Notes: a model not told the origin generated them from the letters alone. A stretch of DNA of 39,158 nt from Pseudoxanthomonas sp. (GCF_024710765.1 NZ_JANJUE010000219.1:1-39158), one strand, 5' to 3'. Positions 25,478 to 33,671 are shown, numbered from the stretch's first letter. Numbers and translations: made by a program.

Positions 25478-26398
25478 CTAGCCACGCATCGCATGGAGGC
25501 CGGCGAAGCCGCGAACGACGGCATCGGCGGAGGCCACCGGCGTCGATGCGACGCCCAGCGCCGCCAGCGCGGCCTGGTACAGGGCGCACACGGGCGCCGA
25601 GCCGACCAGCGGCACGCTGGCGCCCCGCAGCTCGGGAAACAGCGCCAGCGCATCGGCGATCTCCGAGCCGATCAGCAGCCCGCGCAGGTAGGCGCTGGCA
25701 TCCGCGCGCGCCAGCACGCCCCGAATCACCCGCGCGCGCACGCCGAACAGCAGCGCGCCCAGACCCAGGGTGCGCGTCGCGGCCGCGCGTACGCCCCGTT
25801 CGAAAGCCGGGCCATCGTGGCCGGGGCCTTCCACCACCGAAGCGAGCAGGCCCGTCGCGGACAGGCGATCATGGATTTCTCCCGACATCGCGGTCATGAA
25901 ATCGCGTACCCGTCCATCGCGCAGGCGTACCCATTTGGTATGCGTGCCGGGCAGGGCGACCACCGGCGCGCCGCCGAGGCGGTCGGCGGCGAGCAGGCCG
26001 AACAGTTCGGTTTCCTCGCCACGCATGATGTCCGGCGCACCGTCGGCCTCGCGCACGCAGGCCAGGCCGGGGACGATGTGCAGTGGCAGGTCGCCGATCC
26101 GCGTAGGGACCAGGCTGTCGCCCAGGAGGCGCATGTCCGCCGGGCAGTCGACATATCCCGCATCCACCCAGCCGATGTTGGAGCCGATCATGCCGGCCGC
26201 GTAGACGGCGCCGGCCTGCGGCCAGCGAGCGCGTACCTGGTGCGCGGCTTCGATCATGCCTTCGCGCGAGAGCGTGGTGATGCCCGCGGTGGATTCGAGG
26301 GTATCGGCCATCCGCCCATCGGCGGCAATCAGGTAGGCCCTGAAATTGGAACTGCCCCAGTTGATTCCGACGATGGGGTCCGCGTGCGAATGGCTCAT
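25478..26398 (-). CDS. dgoK: 2-dehydro-3-deoxygalactonokinase
   Basis: A 306-residue DgoK-family sugar kinase. INWGSSNFRAYLIAADGR at the start is the phosphate-binding loop of this ASKHA-type kinase; AAGMIGSNIGWVDAGYVDCPAD, IMRGEETELFGLL and VALPGTHTKWVRLRDGRV are DgoK signatures. ATG 26398 follows GGCTC-rich sequence 62 bases downstream of operator site C. The frame is open further upstream but without family similarity. It phosphorylates 2-keto-3-deoxygalactonate to the substrate of the aldolase at 17077-17712. It is separated from dgoA/dgoD by 7 kb of import and glycosidase genes, but shares their operator. Confidence 0.94.
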   Translation of the reverse strand: MSHSHADPIVGINWGSSNFRAYLIAADGRMADTLESTAGITTLSREGMIEAAHQVRARWPQAGAVYAAGMIGSNIGWVDAGYVDCPADMRLLGDSLVPTRIGDLPLHIVPGLACVREADGAPDIMRGEETELFGLLAADRLGGAPVVALPGTHTKWVRLRDGRVRDFMTAMSGEIHDRLSATGLLASVVEGPGHDGPAFERGVRAAATRTLGLGALLFGVRARVIRGVLARADASAYLRGLLIGSEIADALALFPELRGASVPLVGSAPVCALYQAALAALGVASTPVASADAVVRGFAGLHAMRG

Positions 26399-26459
26399 GG
26401 CAAGACTCGAATGTGGGCGGTGCGATCCAGTGCCGGGGCCCGCGCGGTGGTCGCTTGTA

Positions 26460-26474
26460 TATTGTCGGATTATA
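26460..26474. promoter_or_regulatory. Putative GntR (DgoR) operator, site C, in the dgoK/GH43 divergent promoter
   Basis: TATTGTCGGATTATA on the plus strand, the best match to sites A and B. It lies in the 181-bp region between divergent dgoK (start 26398) and the GH43 gene (start 26580), and overlaps a perfect minus-strand TATAAT, so one site could control both directions. Confidence 0.7.
26469..26474 (-). promoter_or_regulatory. Probable -10 box of dgoK
   Basis: The minus strand reads TATAAT here, a perfect sigma-70 -10 element about 70 bases upstream of the dgoK ATG and inside operator site C. A matching -35 is not obvious. Confidence 0.5.
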
Positions 26475-26579
26475 TGGTTAGTTGGACGGCCCGATGCAAA
26501 CCGGTCGGATGCCATCGCTTTCCGCGGCTGCGTGAGGCGTCCGGCGGCGCTGGCTGCGACCCGATTCCCAGGAGGAAGC

Positions 26580-27581
26580 ATGTTCCATTGGTCCGCGCGC
26601 CTGTTGCTGGCCGCAATCCTGCTGCATGCAACGGCAGCGCATGCCGGTGCGCCGCCGGCATTCCAGAATCCGCTGCTGCCCTCCGGCCCGGATCCGTGGA
26701 TCGCCCGCGATGGCGACACCTATTACTACATGGGCACGCACGGTGATCGCCTGGCCATCCGCAAGACCCGCGATCTCGCGCGCCTGGCCGAGGCAACCGA
26801 AACGACCATCTGGCGACCGCCGGCGACCGGGCCGAACGCCCAGTCGATCTGGGCGCCGGAACTGCACCGCATCGACGGCAAGTGGTACGTGTACTACACC
26901 GCGGCCGCCAGCGGCCACGACGACGACGATCACCGGGGCGTATTCGTGCTGGAAAATGAAAACACCGATCCGACCACCGGCCAGTGGCAGGATCGCGGCC
27001 GGCTGGCCACCCGCCATCCCGGCATCGACGGCACCACCTTCAGCGTGGGCGAACAGCGCTACTTCGTGTACTCGCCCTACGTCGGGCCGGACAGCGTGCT
27101 GGCGATCGTGGCGATGTCCAATCCCTGGACGCTGGCTGGCGAGGAAACCATCATCGCGCGCCCGGACCAGGCCTGGGAGCGGCAAGGGGGGCGGCAGATC
27201 CTCGAAGGGCCGGAATTCCTTGCCGGACCCAAGGGCGATCTGTTCCTTTCCTACTCGGGCAGCGCCTGCTGGTCCGATGACTACGCGATCGGCCTGCTGC
27301 ATGCGCGCCCGGGAAGCGATCCGCTGGATGCGGCGTCGTGGTCCAAATCGCGCGAGCCCATCCTGGCGAAGAATCCTGCGGGCAACGTGCACGCGCCCGG
27401 CCACAACGGTTTCTTCGACATGCCCGACGGCTCCATCTGGATCGTGTACCACGCCAATCCGGCGCCGGACATGAAATGCACCGCCAAGCGTTCCCCACGC
27501 ATCCAGCCGGTGAACTGGCGCGAGGATGGAATGCCTTGGCTGGAGCCGCCGGTCGGTGCGGGACTGCCCGCGGCCAGATAA
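26580..27581 (+). CDS. Secreted GH43-family glycosidase (arabinanase/arabinofuranosidase/galactanase type)
   Basis: 333 residues with a perfect AGGAGGA ribosome-binding site before ATG 26580 and a signal peptide (LLLAAILLHATAAHA). The five-bladed propeller shows the GH43 catalytic trio: base Asp38 in GPDPWIARDG, Asp150 in HPGIDGTTF, and a Glu in LEGPEF (209/212). IWAPELHRIDGKWYVYYTA and HAPGHNGFF are also typical. GH43 enzymes release L-arabinose, D-xylose or D-galactose. Divergence from dgoK across operator C points to arabinan or galactan side chains. It is not joined to a downstream gene on the same strand. Confidence 0.9.
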   Translation: MFHWSARLLLAAILLHATAAHAGAPPAFQNPLLPSGPDPWIARDGDTYYYMGTHGDRLAIRKTRDLARLAEATETTIWRPPATGPNAQSIWAPELHRIDGKWYVYYTAAASGHDDDDHRGVFVLENENTDPTTGQWQDRGRLATRHPGIDGTTFSVGEQRYFVYSPYVGPDSVLAIVAMSNPWTLAGEETIIARPDQAWERQGGRQILEGPEFLAGPKGDLFLSYSGSACWSDDYAIGLLHARPGSDPLDAASWSKSREPILAKNPAGNVHAPGHNGFFDMPDGSIWIVYHANPAPDMKCTAKRSPRIQPVNWREDGMPWLEPPVGAGLPAAR

Positions 27582-27671
27582 GGGGTGCCGCGGGCCCGGC
27601 GAAACATGGAAATGCCCGCGATGCCGACTGGCGGGTGATCGCCGGCCAACGCGATGGGTGGATGCGCGAGA

Positions 27672-28535
27672 TCAGCCGCAATCGCCGGATGCCCGCACCC
27701 GCTGCATGAATCCACGGACGCTGTCGATGAAGGCCGACGGATTCTCCAGCGGCAGCAACTCGCCGGATTCCGGAATCGTATGTCCGACCAGGTTGAGCAC
27801 GCCGCCTGCACGAAGCCCGTCCAGGTAGGCCTGCAGATCGGCATGGTCAGCGTCGCCGCGGACATAGGCGACGGGTATGTCGATGGCCACGCGTTCGCGG
27901 TTGCGATCGGCGTCTTCCGGCATGGCCCGGTACCACTCGAACCCGGCGCGCAGTGCTTCCGGCCGCCGGTAGGCGTCGGCGAACCGCTGGCGCATGTCGT
28001 CGCCGATGGCCTTGGCGTTGTCCGACAAGGCATCGATGAAGAAATCGAAGTAGATGCGCTGCCGGTCCGACACCAGCGCTTCGGGCAGCTTGGGCAACTG
28101 ATGGAAGGCGAAATGCCAGATGGCCGGGTTGGCGATGACCTTTTCCCAGGGCGGCAGGCCCGGCACCACCGTGTTCATCACCATCGCGCCGGCGATGCGC
28201 TGGCCATGATCGCGGGCGGCCGAAAACGCGATCATTCCGCCGACATCGAGGCCGGCCACGACCGGGCGTGGCGCATCCAGGCGCTCGGCCGCGGCGATGG
28301 CGATGTCGGCCAGGCGGCGCTTGTCGAAGCCGGGCGGCGCGCCGCGCGAGTCGCCGATATCCGGCAGATCGATGGCGATCACCCGCGCCTGTTCGCCCAG
28401 GGCCTCCATCACGGGCCGGTAGAGCGCGCGGCAGTGCGGCCAGCCATGCAGCAGCAACAGGGGAGGCAAGTGCTCGCTGCCGGCGACCGTGGCACCGACG
28501 ATCATGGCGTCAATCCGGATGGCGAGATCGCGCAC
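27672..28535 (-). CDS. Alpha/beta hydrolase of the epoxide hydrolase-like type
   Basis: About 287 residues from GTG 28535. HGWPHCRALYRPVM at 30-43 forms the oxyanion region, the nucleophile elbow is AGLDVGGM with Asp97 rather than Ser, and the catalytic His lies in NLVGHTIPESGELLPLENP. An Asp nucleophile in G-x-D-x-G-G is the pattern of epoxide hydrolases and haloalkane dehalogenases, here with a helical cap (IYFDFFIDALSDNAKAI). The frame is open to 28691, but the upstream part is Arg/Ala-rich and unlike the family; a start at MIVGATVAG is also possible. No signal peptide is evident. Substrate unknown; the neighbours give no clue. Confidence 0.8.
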   Translation of the reverse strand: MRDLAIRIDAMIVGATVAGSEHLPPLLLLHGWPHCRALYRPVMEALGEQARVIAIDLPDIGDSRGAPPGFDKRRLADIAIAAAERLDAPRPVVAGLDVGGMIAFSAARDHGQRIAGAMVMNTVVPGLPPWEKVIANPAIWHFAFHQLPKLPEALVSDRQRIYFDFFIDALSDNAKAIGDDMRQRFADAYRRPEALRAGFEWYRAMPEDADRNRERVAIDIPVAYVRGDADHADLQAYLDGLRAGGVLNLVGHTIPESGELLPLENPSAFIDSVRGFMQRVRASGDCG

Positions 28536-28614
28536 GGCGCCTAGGCTCCGGACGTCCGCGTTGCCGGCGGTGGCGAACGGTGCATCACAGGCCGGGGCAT
28601 CGCGCGGAACAGGC

Positions 28615-29961
28615 TCATTCGGCGCGGAAACGGCTCTCGGTGGCGCCAATGTCCGCCGCGCCGCCGCGCACGCGCGCGAACGGGCGGCCACGCTGGTCGT
28701 ATCGCAGATCCAGCAGGTTGCTGCCGCGATCGATGGCCGGGCTTCCGCGCTGGAGCAGGTGGGTGGGGGAAGGTCCGCCGTTGTCGGCGAGTGGCGCCAG
28801 CATCGGGTCGGCGCTGATCGTGTCGGCGGGCAGCGTGGCGCTGGAAGCGCCGATCAGGTTGCGCGCCCCGATCACGCCGCCGATGTACACGGAGAGGTCG
28901 GGCGCCGCTGCGCCGGAGCACGTGTTGGCGGCGGCGATGGTGCTTTCGAGGTCGAGCTCGAATATCGAACGGATCGCACCCCGGCAGTCCAGCGTGTTCT
29001 GGTTGAATGCGATGGTGCTGTTGAGGATCCGGCTGCCTTCTCCCTGGATCAACATCGCCGCCCAGTACTCGGCCGAATTCCCGCTGAAGGTGCTGTTGAC
29101 GATGATGGGACCCGAGTAGGCGCTCAGGCCGCCGGCGGCCAGCGCTTCATCGCGGGCCGGGTGCTGTGGTTCGGATGCCATGTTGCCGGCGATCGTGGTG
29201 TCCTCGATCAGCACCGCGCCCTCGGCATGCACGCCGCCGCCCACGCGCGCGCGGTTGCCGCTCACCAGCGAACGCCGGAGGGTCAGCCCGTTCGCGGCGA
29301 TGCCGCCGCCGTAGTACGCGGAGCTGTCGCGGATGTCACTGTCCAGGACGGTCACCGTGCCGCCCGCGTTGACCGCACCGCCGTAGCCGAACGTCATCAC
29401 ATGGCCATCGGACACGATGCTGCGATCGATCAGGAGATTCCCGGCGGCGTAGATCGCGCCGCCGCGGCCTTCCTCGGTCCAGTACACGTCATCGCGCACC
29501 ACCAGCAGGCAATGGTGGACCCGCGAACGGATCAGCTCGACGTTGCCCAGCGAACGGATGCATCCACCGGCATCCTGGGAGAAACCGACCTCGTCGCGCG
29601 CGTTCTCGATGGACAGGTCCTCGATGCGCAAGGTGCCCCGGCCCCAATGCTCGATGGCGCGATTGCCCATCCAGTTGCCATCGATGGACAGCCGGCTTCG
29701 GCCGGGCCCCTTGAAGGTCAGATCGTCCTGGCCGAAGTACACGGTGCCTCCGGCCAGCACGATTCGGTTGCAGGCCAGGCCGCGCAGATCGATGACGTCG
29801 CCGCCCGTGGCCGAGGCCACGGCCGCGCGCAGGCTGCCGGGACCGGCGTCGTTGCAGTTGGCCACCGTGTGGGTGGCGGCCTGCGCGTGGCCCGACACGG
29901 CCGTGGCTGCCAGCAAGCACGACGCGGAGAGGAGCAGCCCTGGAAGCGAGAGGCGCATCAT
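28615..29961 (-). CDS. Secreted parallel beta-helix protein with choice-of-anchor Q-type C-terminus
   Basis: 448 residues from a double ATG at 29961/29958. The signal peptide (LPGLLLSASCLLAATAVSGHAQA) is followed by THTVANCNDAGPGSLRAAVASA, the start seen in CSLREAI-type polymorphic outer-membrane and beta-helix proteins. The middle is built of short repeats with GGAI/GGGI turns (GRGGAIYAAGN, YGGAVNAGG, YGGGIAANG, VGGGVHAEG). The end, DNGGPSPTHLLQRGSPAID followed by DQRGRPFARVRGGAADIGATE, matches the choice-of-anchor Q domain. It is surface or extracellular. No catalytic residues can be assigned, so adhesin or polysaccharide-binding/lyase roles remain open. Confidence 0.82.
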   Translation of the reverse strand: MMRLSLPGLLLSASCLLAATAVSGHAQAATHTVANCNDAGPGSLRAAVASATGGDVIDLRGLACNRIVLAGGTVYFGQDDLTFKGPGRSRLSIDGNWMGNRAIEHWGRGTLRIEDLSIENARDEVGFSQDAGGCIRSLGNVELIRSRVHHCLLVVRDDVYWTEEGRGGAIYAAGNLLIDRSIVSDGHVMTFGYGGAVNAGGTVTVLDSDIRDSSAYYGGGIAANGLTLRRSLVSGNRARVGGGVHAEGAVLIEDTTIAGNMASEPQHPARDEALAAGGLSAYSGPIIVNSTFSGNSAEYWAAMLIQGEGSRILNSTIAFNQNTLDCRGAIRSIFELDLESTIAAANTCSGAAAPDLSVYIGGVIGARNLIGASSATLPADTISADPMLAPLADNGGPSPTHLLQRGSPAIDRGSNLLDLRYDQRGRPFARVRGGAADIGATESRFRAE

Positions 29962-30324
29962 GGGAAGAGTGTCCGGAGCACGGCACGGTGCCAGCGGAGC
30001 CTGCGGCCGCCCGCATGGTCCGGTCGTGAAGAGCGGTTGCTTCCGACGTACTGGCGTGCGCCTGGGCGACAGTTGGCTTCGCAGCGAACTCGACCATGGG
30101 GTGAACTCCGCTCGAAGCGTCTTCATGGTCGATCCGGCGGACGTCCGGCATGAGGGCGGAGGACGGAACGAGGATCGGGAAAGCAAGGAGCCCGCCCCCG
30201 GCTTGGCGGACACGGGATGCTTGCTTCGCGCCAGGTCGTTCGGCGGCCGGGGCAGCATTGAACGGCGGCGTGGCCGTGGCCGAATGAACAGCCCATCCCC
30301 GATGCGGGAGATTCGTCGGTGGCG
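29962..30324. other. 363-bp gap without a supported gene
   Basis: The minus-strand beta-helix frame stays open through this stretch to 30258, but the encoded sequence is Arg/Pro/Ser-rich, has no signal peptide and looks non-coding. I see no clear promoter, hairpin or RNA gene. It should contain the beta-helix gene's promoter. Confidence 0.5.
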
Positions 30325-31188
30325 CTAGCGCCAGTCCAGCCATGCTCCCGGCGCCAACGGCTGGATCTCCACGCGCCGTTCGCGCGCGGCCTTCCGCAGT
30401 TGGCCGAGCGGATCGATCACCTCCTTGTATTCCTTCATGCCGGTGATGCCGTAGTGGATCGGCACCAGGACGCGGGCACCGAGGAGGGTGGCGGCGGCCA
30501 CGGCCTGTTCGGGCGTCAACACCCCGGGCAGTCCACTGACGGGCTCGCGCCAGCCGAAGCGCGCACCGTTGATGGGCAGGAATGCCACATCGAATGGTCC
30601 GAACTGGCGGCCGATACGCCACCAATGCCCGTGCCAGAGTGTGTCCCCTCCGTGGAAAATGCGTCGCCCGCCTGCGGTGACCACCCAGGACACCTGGGTG
30701 TCGCCGTAGCCATCCGACGCAGGGACGGGCGTGGCGGTGAAATCGCCCAGCAGTTGCGGCTCCCAGAGCGGGCTGGGCCTGACGCGAGCGCCGTCGGGAA
30801 CGGGCAAGGGCTGGATGCCCGCCGGGTATGCCAGCACGCCGCCGTGACGCAACGCGGCGGAGGCCGCCTTGGCGTCGAAATGATCCGGGTGGGCATGGGT
30901 GATCAGCACGCTGGTTTCTCCTCCACCGTCGCCCACGGGAACGAGCCGATCCGGGAGGGCGTCGCCCCAGGCGTCCGGATTCGTCAATGGATCGATGAAC
31001 AAGCTCGCATGCGGCAGTTGCAGGCGAATGCCGGCCCAGGCCATGCGCTGGGCGCGCAATGCCGGGCTGCGGCTCGACGACCCTGCCGTTCCCGCGGGCA
31101 GCGCCGCCGCCGCCGCCACTCCCGCGCAGCTGGCCAGGAAGCGTCGGCGGCTTTCGCGGCGGGATGGGTTCTCCGCGCCCTGGTTCAT
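30325..31188 (-). CDS. Tat-exported metallo-beta-lactamase-fold hydrolase (UlaG/NAPE-PLD-like)
   Basis: 287 residues. The N-terminus SRRRFLASCAGVAAAAALPAGTAG carries a twin-arginine motif (SRRxFL), implying folded, metal-loaded export. The MBL core has the complete zinc motif ITHAHPDHFDA (HxHxDH), FHGGDTLWHGHWW and PIHYGITGM, closest to the UlaG/NAPE-phospholipase D-like group. ATG 31188 overlaps the stop of the preceding MBL gene by ATGA, so the two are translationally coupled. Substrate unknown; lactone or phosphodiester hydrolysis are family options. Confidence 0.88.
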   Translation of the reverse strand: MNQGAENPSRRESRRRFLASCAGVAAAAALPAGTAGSSSRSPALRAQRMAWAGIRLQLPHASLFIDPLTNPDAWGDALPDRLVPVGDGGGETSVLITHAHPDHFDAKAASAALRHGGVLAYPAGIQPLPVPDGARVRPSPLWEPQLLGDFTATPVPASDGYGDTQVSWVVTAGGRRIFHGGDTLWHGHWWRIGRQFGPFDVAFLPINGARFGWREPVSGLPGVLTPEQAVAAATLLGARVLVPIHYGITGMKEYKEVIDPLGQLRKAARERRVEIQPLAPGAWLDWR

Positions 31189-32006
31189 GCGACGCGCCTC
31201 CGCGAGGCCAAGGCCGCATCGAGCCCGAAAATCGATTGCGCCACGATGACGCCCAGGTTGTTGCCGTGCCATTCGCGCTCAAAGGGCGAGGGTTGCACCT
31301 GCGGCGCCAGGCAGTCCTCGATGCGGATGTCGGCGATGAGGGAATCGACCGTCGATGACGGGGCCTTGGCACGGAGGGAAACCACCCTGTCCCTCAGTCG
31401 AACGAGATAGTGCAGCGCGTTGTCCAGGACCGCGGCGCCAAACATGCCCATGTGGCCGCCAATGACCCTGGCCCGACCGAACCGGCGGATGCGGTCGATG
31501 GCCGCATGCAGCAGCGCCGGGTCCGACTTCGACAGATAGACGATGTTGCCGACGATGTTGTCACCCGCGCAGACCAGGTCGGCGGTCGGCACGTCCACGC
31601 TCAGGTGATCCATCGTCTTGCCGGGATTGTGGAGCAGGCGCAGCTCATGCGCTCCCCAGCGGAGGGTCATGTCGTCGAATACCAGGTCCGGTTCCCGGTA
31701 GAACGCATCGGCGCGCAGGTCCTGGGACAGGAATGCGTGGCGGTGATACCGATGGGCAAGCAACAGGGCATCCGGAAACAGCGACATCCCGGCGATGTGA
31801 TCGCTCATGTAGTGCGTCGCCGCCAGGACGCGCACGGTCTTCCCCATCTGTCCGCAGATCACATCGCGCAGCCAGGCGGCATCGCGTGCGCTTGCCAGCG
31901 AATCGACCAGCAGAACCTCGTCGCCGTGGATGAATGCCGTGGCGACGGATTCGACTTCCTCGCCGACGAACATCAGTACATGGGAATCCGGTTCTTCGAT
32001 GCGCAT
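31185..32006 (-). CDS. Metallo-beta-lactamase-fold protein with altered metal site
   Basis: 273 residues from ATG 32006 (GAGGG upstream; ATG 32033 is an alternative). The fold is that of MBL hydrolases: EVLLVDSLASARDAAW, LAATHYMSDHIAGMSLF, LLHNPGKTMDHLSVDVP, LVCAGDNIVGN and VIGGHMGMF. The usual HxHxDH is HYMSDH, the middle His being Met, and the PGHT zinc ligand is PGKT. Metal binding is therefore changed or limited to one ion, or the nearby His of TMDH substitutes. There is no signal peptide. It is coupled to the Tat-exported MBL gene and divergent from a LysR regulator with a binding-site-like palindrome between them. Confidence 0.83.
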   Translation of the reverse strand: MRIEEPDSHVLMFVGEEVESVATAFIHGDEVLLVDSLASARDAAWLRDVICGQMGKTVRVLAATHYMSDHIAGMSLFPDALLLAHRYHRHAFLSQDLRADAFYREPDLVFDDMTLRWGAHELRLLHNPGKTMDHLSVDVPTADLVCAGDNIVGNIVYLSKSDPALLHAAIDRIRRFGRARVIGGHMGMFGAAVLDNALHYLVRLRDRVVSLRAKAPSSTVDSLIADIRIEDCLAPQVQPSPFEREWHGNNLGVIVAQSIFGLDAALASRRRVA

Positions 32007-32083
32007 GGCGATTGCCCTCGTTGGGAGCGACATGGTCGCGAAGACGATGTGGAGCGGCAAACGAGTTGTTTTTCCCGTTCGCA

Positions 32084-32096
32084 TTAGAAAAACTAA
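32084..32096. promoter_or_regulatory. LysR (GcvA-type) binding site candidate
   Basis: TTAGAAAAACTAA, a TTAG-N5-CTAA inverted repeat obeying the LysR T-N11-A rule, lies in the 131-bp region between the divergent MBL operon and the GcvA-like LysR gene. Confidence 0.55.
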
Positions 32097-32137
32097 AGCG
32101 ATACGATGCATGCCAGCTGCCGCCGACCCATGCCTCC

Positions 32138-33052
32138 ATGAAGCCCCGCCACCCCGCACCGCTCAATGCCTTGCGCACGTTCGAGGCGGCGGCGCGCCAT
32201 CTCAGCTTCAACACCGCGGCGCGACAGTTGTTCGTGACCCCGGCGGCGGTGAGCCACCAGGTCAGACACCTGGAAACCTACCTGGGCGTCGCGCTGTTCC
32301 GGCGCAACCATCGCTCGGTGGAATTGACGCCCGAAGGCCGGGCCCTTTCGGCGACGTTGGGTGAGTTGTTCGGGCAACTGGATCTGGCGCTCGACCGCAC
32401 GATGGCGCGGACCGTGGCGGACCTGCGGGTATCGACCGTGGAATCGTTCGCCGCCAAATGGTTGGCGCCGCGGCTGCATCGATTTCACCACGCGCGGCCG
32501 GATATCCGCGTGCGCGTCGATACCGGCGATGTACACGCCGATCTTGTCCGCGGCGACGTCGATGTCGGCATCCGCTATGGAACCGGTGACTATCCGGGAT
32601 TGCGCGTCGATCCGCTGATGAAGGCGCAGGTGTTTCCCGTCTGTTCGCCTTCGTTGCTCGCCAGTGTGGAATTCCCCCTGGCGGTGCCCGGGGATTTGCG
32701 CCACTACACGCTGCTGCATGACGAGAGTTCCGCGGGGCGCCCCGGTGTACCGGACTGGTCCGGCTGGCTGCGCGCGACGGGGGCGGTGGACGTGGATGCC
32801 ACCGGCGGGCCCGTCTTTGCCAGCAACTACCTGGCGCAGGAGGCTGCCGTCGCGGGACACGGCATTGCGCTGGGGATCGCGCCCCTGGTGGCCGATGATC
32901 TGCGCCACGGCCGTCTGATCAGGCCGCTTGGCCCGGCGTTGGACAATGCGTATGCCTTCTGGCTCGCCCGTCGCGATGGGCCGGGACCCGGCCCGGCGGT
33001 CGAGGCTTTCTGCCAATGGTTGCAGGATGAAGCGGGCGACATGCCCGCGTAG
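32138..33052 (+). CDS. LysR-family regulator of the GcvA type
   Basis: 304 residues from ATG 32138. The HTH PLNALRTFEAAARHLSFNTA plus RQLFVTPAAVSHQVRHLE and the ELTPEGRAL turn are hallmarks of the GcvA/AmpR branch. The effector domain includes VSTVESFAAKWLAPRLHRF, DVDVGIRYGTGDYPGL and FASNYLAQEAAVAGHGIALG. It is divergent from the two MBL-fold genes and most probably controls them through the TTAG-N5-CTAA site. Its stop is only 5 bases from the end of the convergent FMN reductase gene. The frame is open upstream to 31934, but those residues are not LysR-like. Confidence 0.93.
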   Translation: MKPRHPAPLNALRTFEAAARHLSFNTAARQLFVTPAAVSHQVRHLETYLGVALFRRNHRSVELTPEGRALSATLGELFGQLDLALDRTMARTVADLRVSTVESFAAKWLAPRLHRFHHARPDIRVRVDTGDVHADLVRGDVDVGIRYGTGDYPGLRVDPLMKAQVFPVCSPSLLASVEFPLAVPGDLRHYTLLHDESSAGRPGVPDWSGWLRATGAVDVDATGGPVFASNYLAQEAAVAGHGIALGIAPLVADDLRHGRLIRPLGPALDNAYAFWLARRDGPGPGPAVEAFCQWLQDEAGDMPA

Positions 33053-33057
33053 CGTGT

Positions 33058-33648
33058 TCAGGCCGTTGGCCGGGACAGCCTGATCCAGGCCTGGAAGGCG
33101 TCGAGAACGGCGTGCAGCCTGTCCCGCGTGGCGTCATCGTAGCGTCGGGCAACGGAGTCGTATGCGCGCGCTGCGTCGCGCACGAACAACATCGGCGCAG
33201 GCAGTGTCAGGGAACCGGTGGCCGCCAGGGCGTGGCGCAGTTGCGATTGGGCGATCCGCGTGCCCCATGGCCCCGTGGTGGCCCCCACAATGGCGATGGG
33301 CTTGGCTTCCAGGACCTCCTTCCCGTTTGGATCCGGGCGGGAAAGCCAGTCGATCGCATTCTTGAGGACCCCAGGCAACGACTGGTTGTACTCGGGCGTG
33401 GCAATCAGCAGTCCGTCCGCCGCCATGACCGCCTCGCGAAGACGGCGCACGCCCTCCGGACCGTCGACACCCGCCGCCTCCTGGTCCTCGTCGAACAACG
33501 GTACTTCCGCCAGGCCTTCGTACACCGACAGGGACATGCCCGGTGGCGCGATTGCGGCCGCGGCTTCGACAAGACGGCGGTTGTAGCTCTCGCGTCGCAG
33601 GCTGCCGGCGATGGCCAGCACGCGGATGGCGGCGTGGTCGATCTGCAT
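33058..33648 (-). CDS. NADPH-dependent FMN reductase
   Basis: A 196-residue flavodoxin-fold protein. VLAIAGSLRRESYNRRL (GSLRRESYN at 15-23) binds the FMN phosphate, and ATPEYNQSLPGVLKNAIDWLSRP is the conserved isoalloxazine/dimer loop of the NADPH-dependent FMN reductase/ArsH/ChrR group. GGAG lies about 10 bases before ATG 33648. A very long open frame runs upstream through neighbouring genes but is antisense noise. It follows a LysE exporter by 23 bases. Likely a quinone, azo or chromate-type reductase with protective function. Confidence 0.92.
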   Translation of the reverse strand: MQIDHAAIRVLAIAGSLRRESYNRRLVEAAAAIAPPGMSLSVYEGLAEVPLFDEDQEAAGVDGPEGVRRLREAVMAADGLLIATPEYNQSLPGVLKNAIDWLSRPDPNGKEVLEAKPIAIVGATTGPWGTRIAQSQLRHALAATGSLTLPAPMLFVRDAARAYDSVARRYDDATRDRLHAVLDAFQAWIRLSRPTA

Positions 33649-33671
33649 GGTTTTTGTCTCCGATGGTTGAT

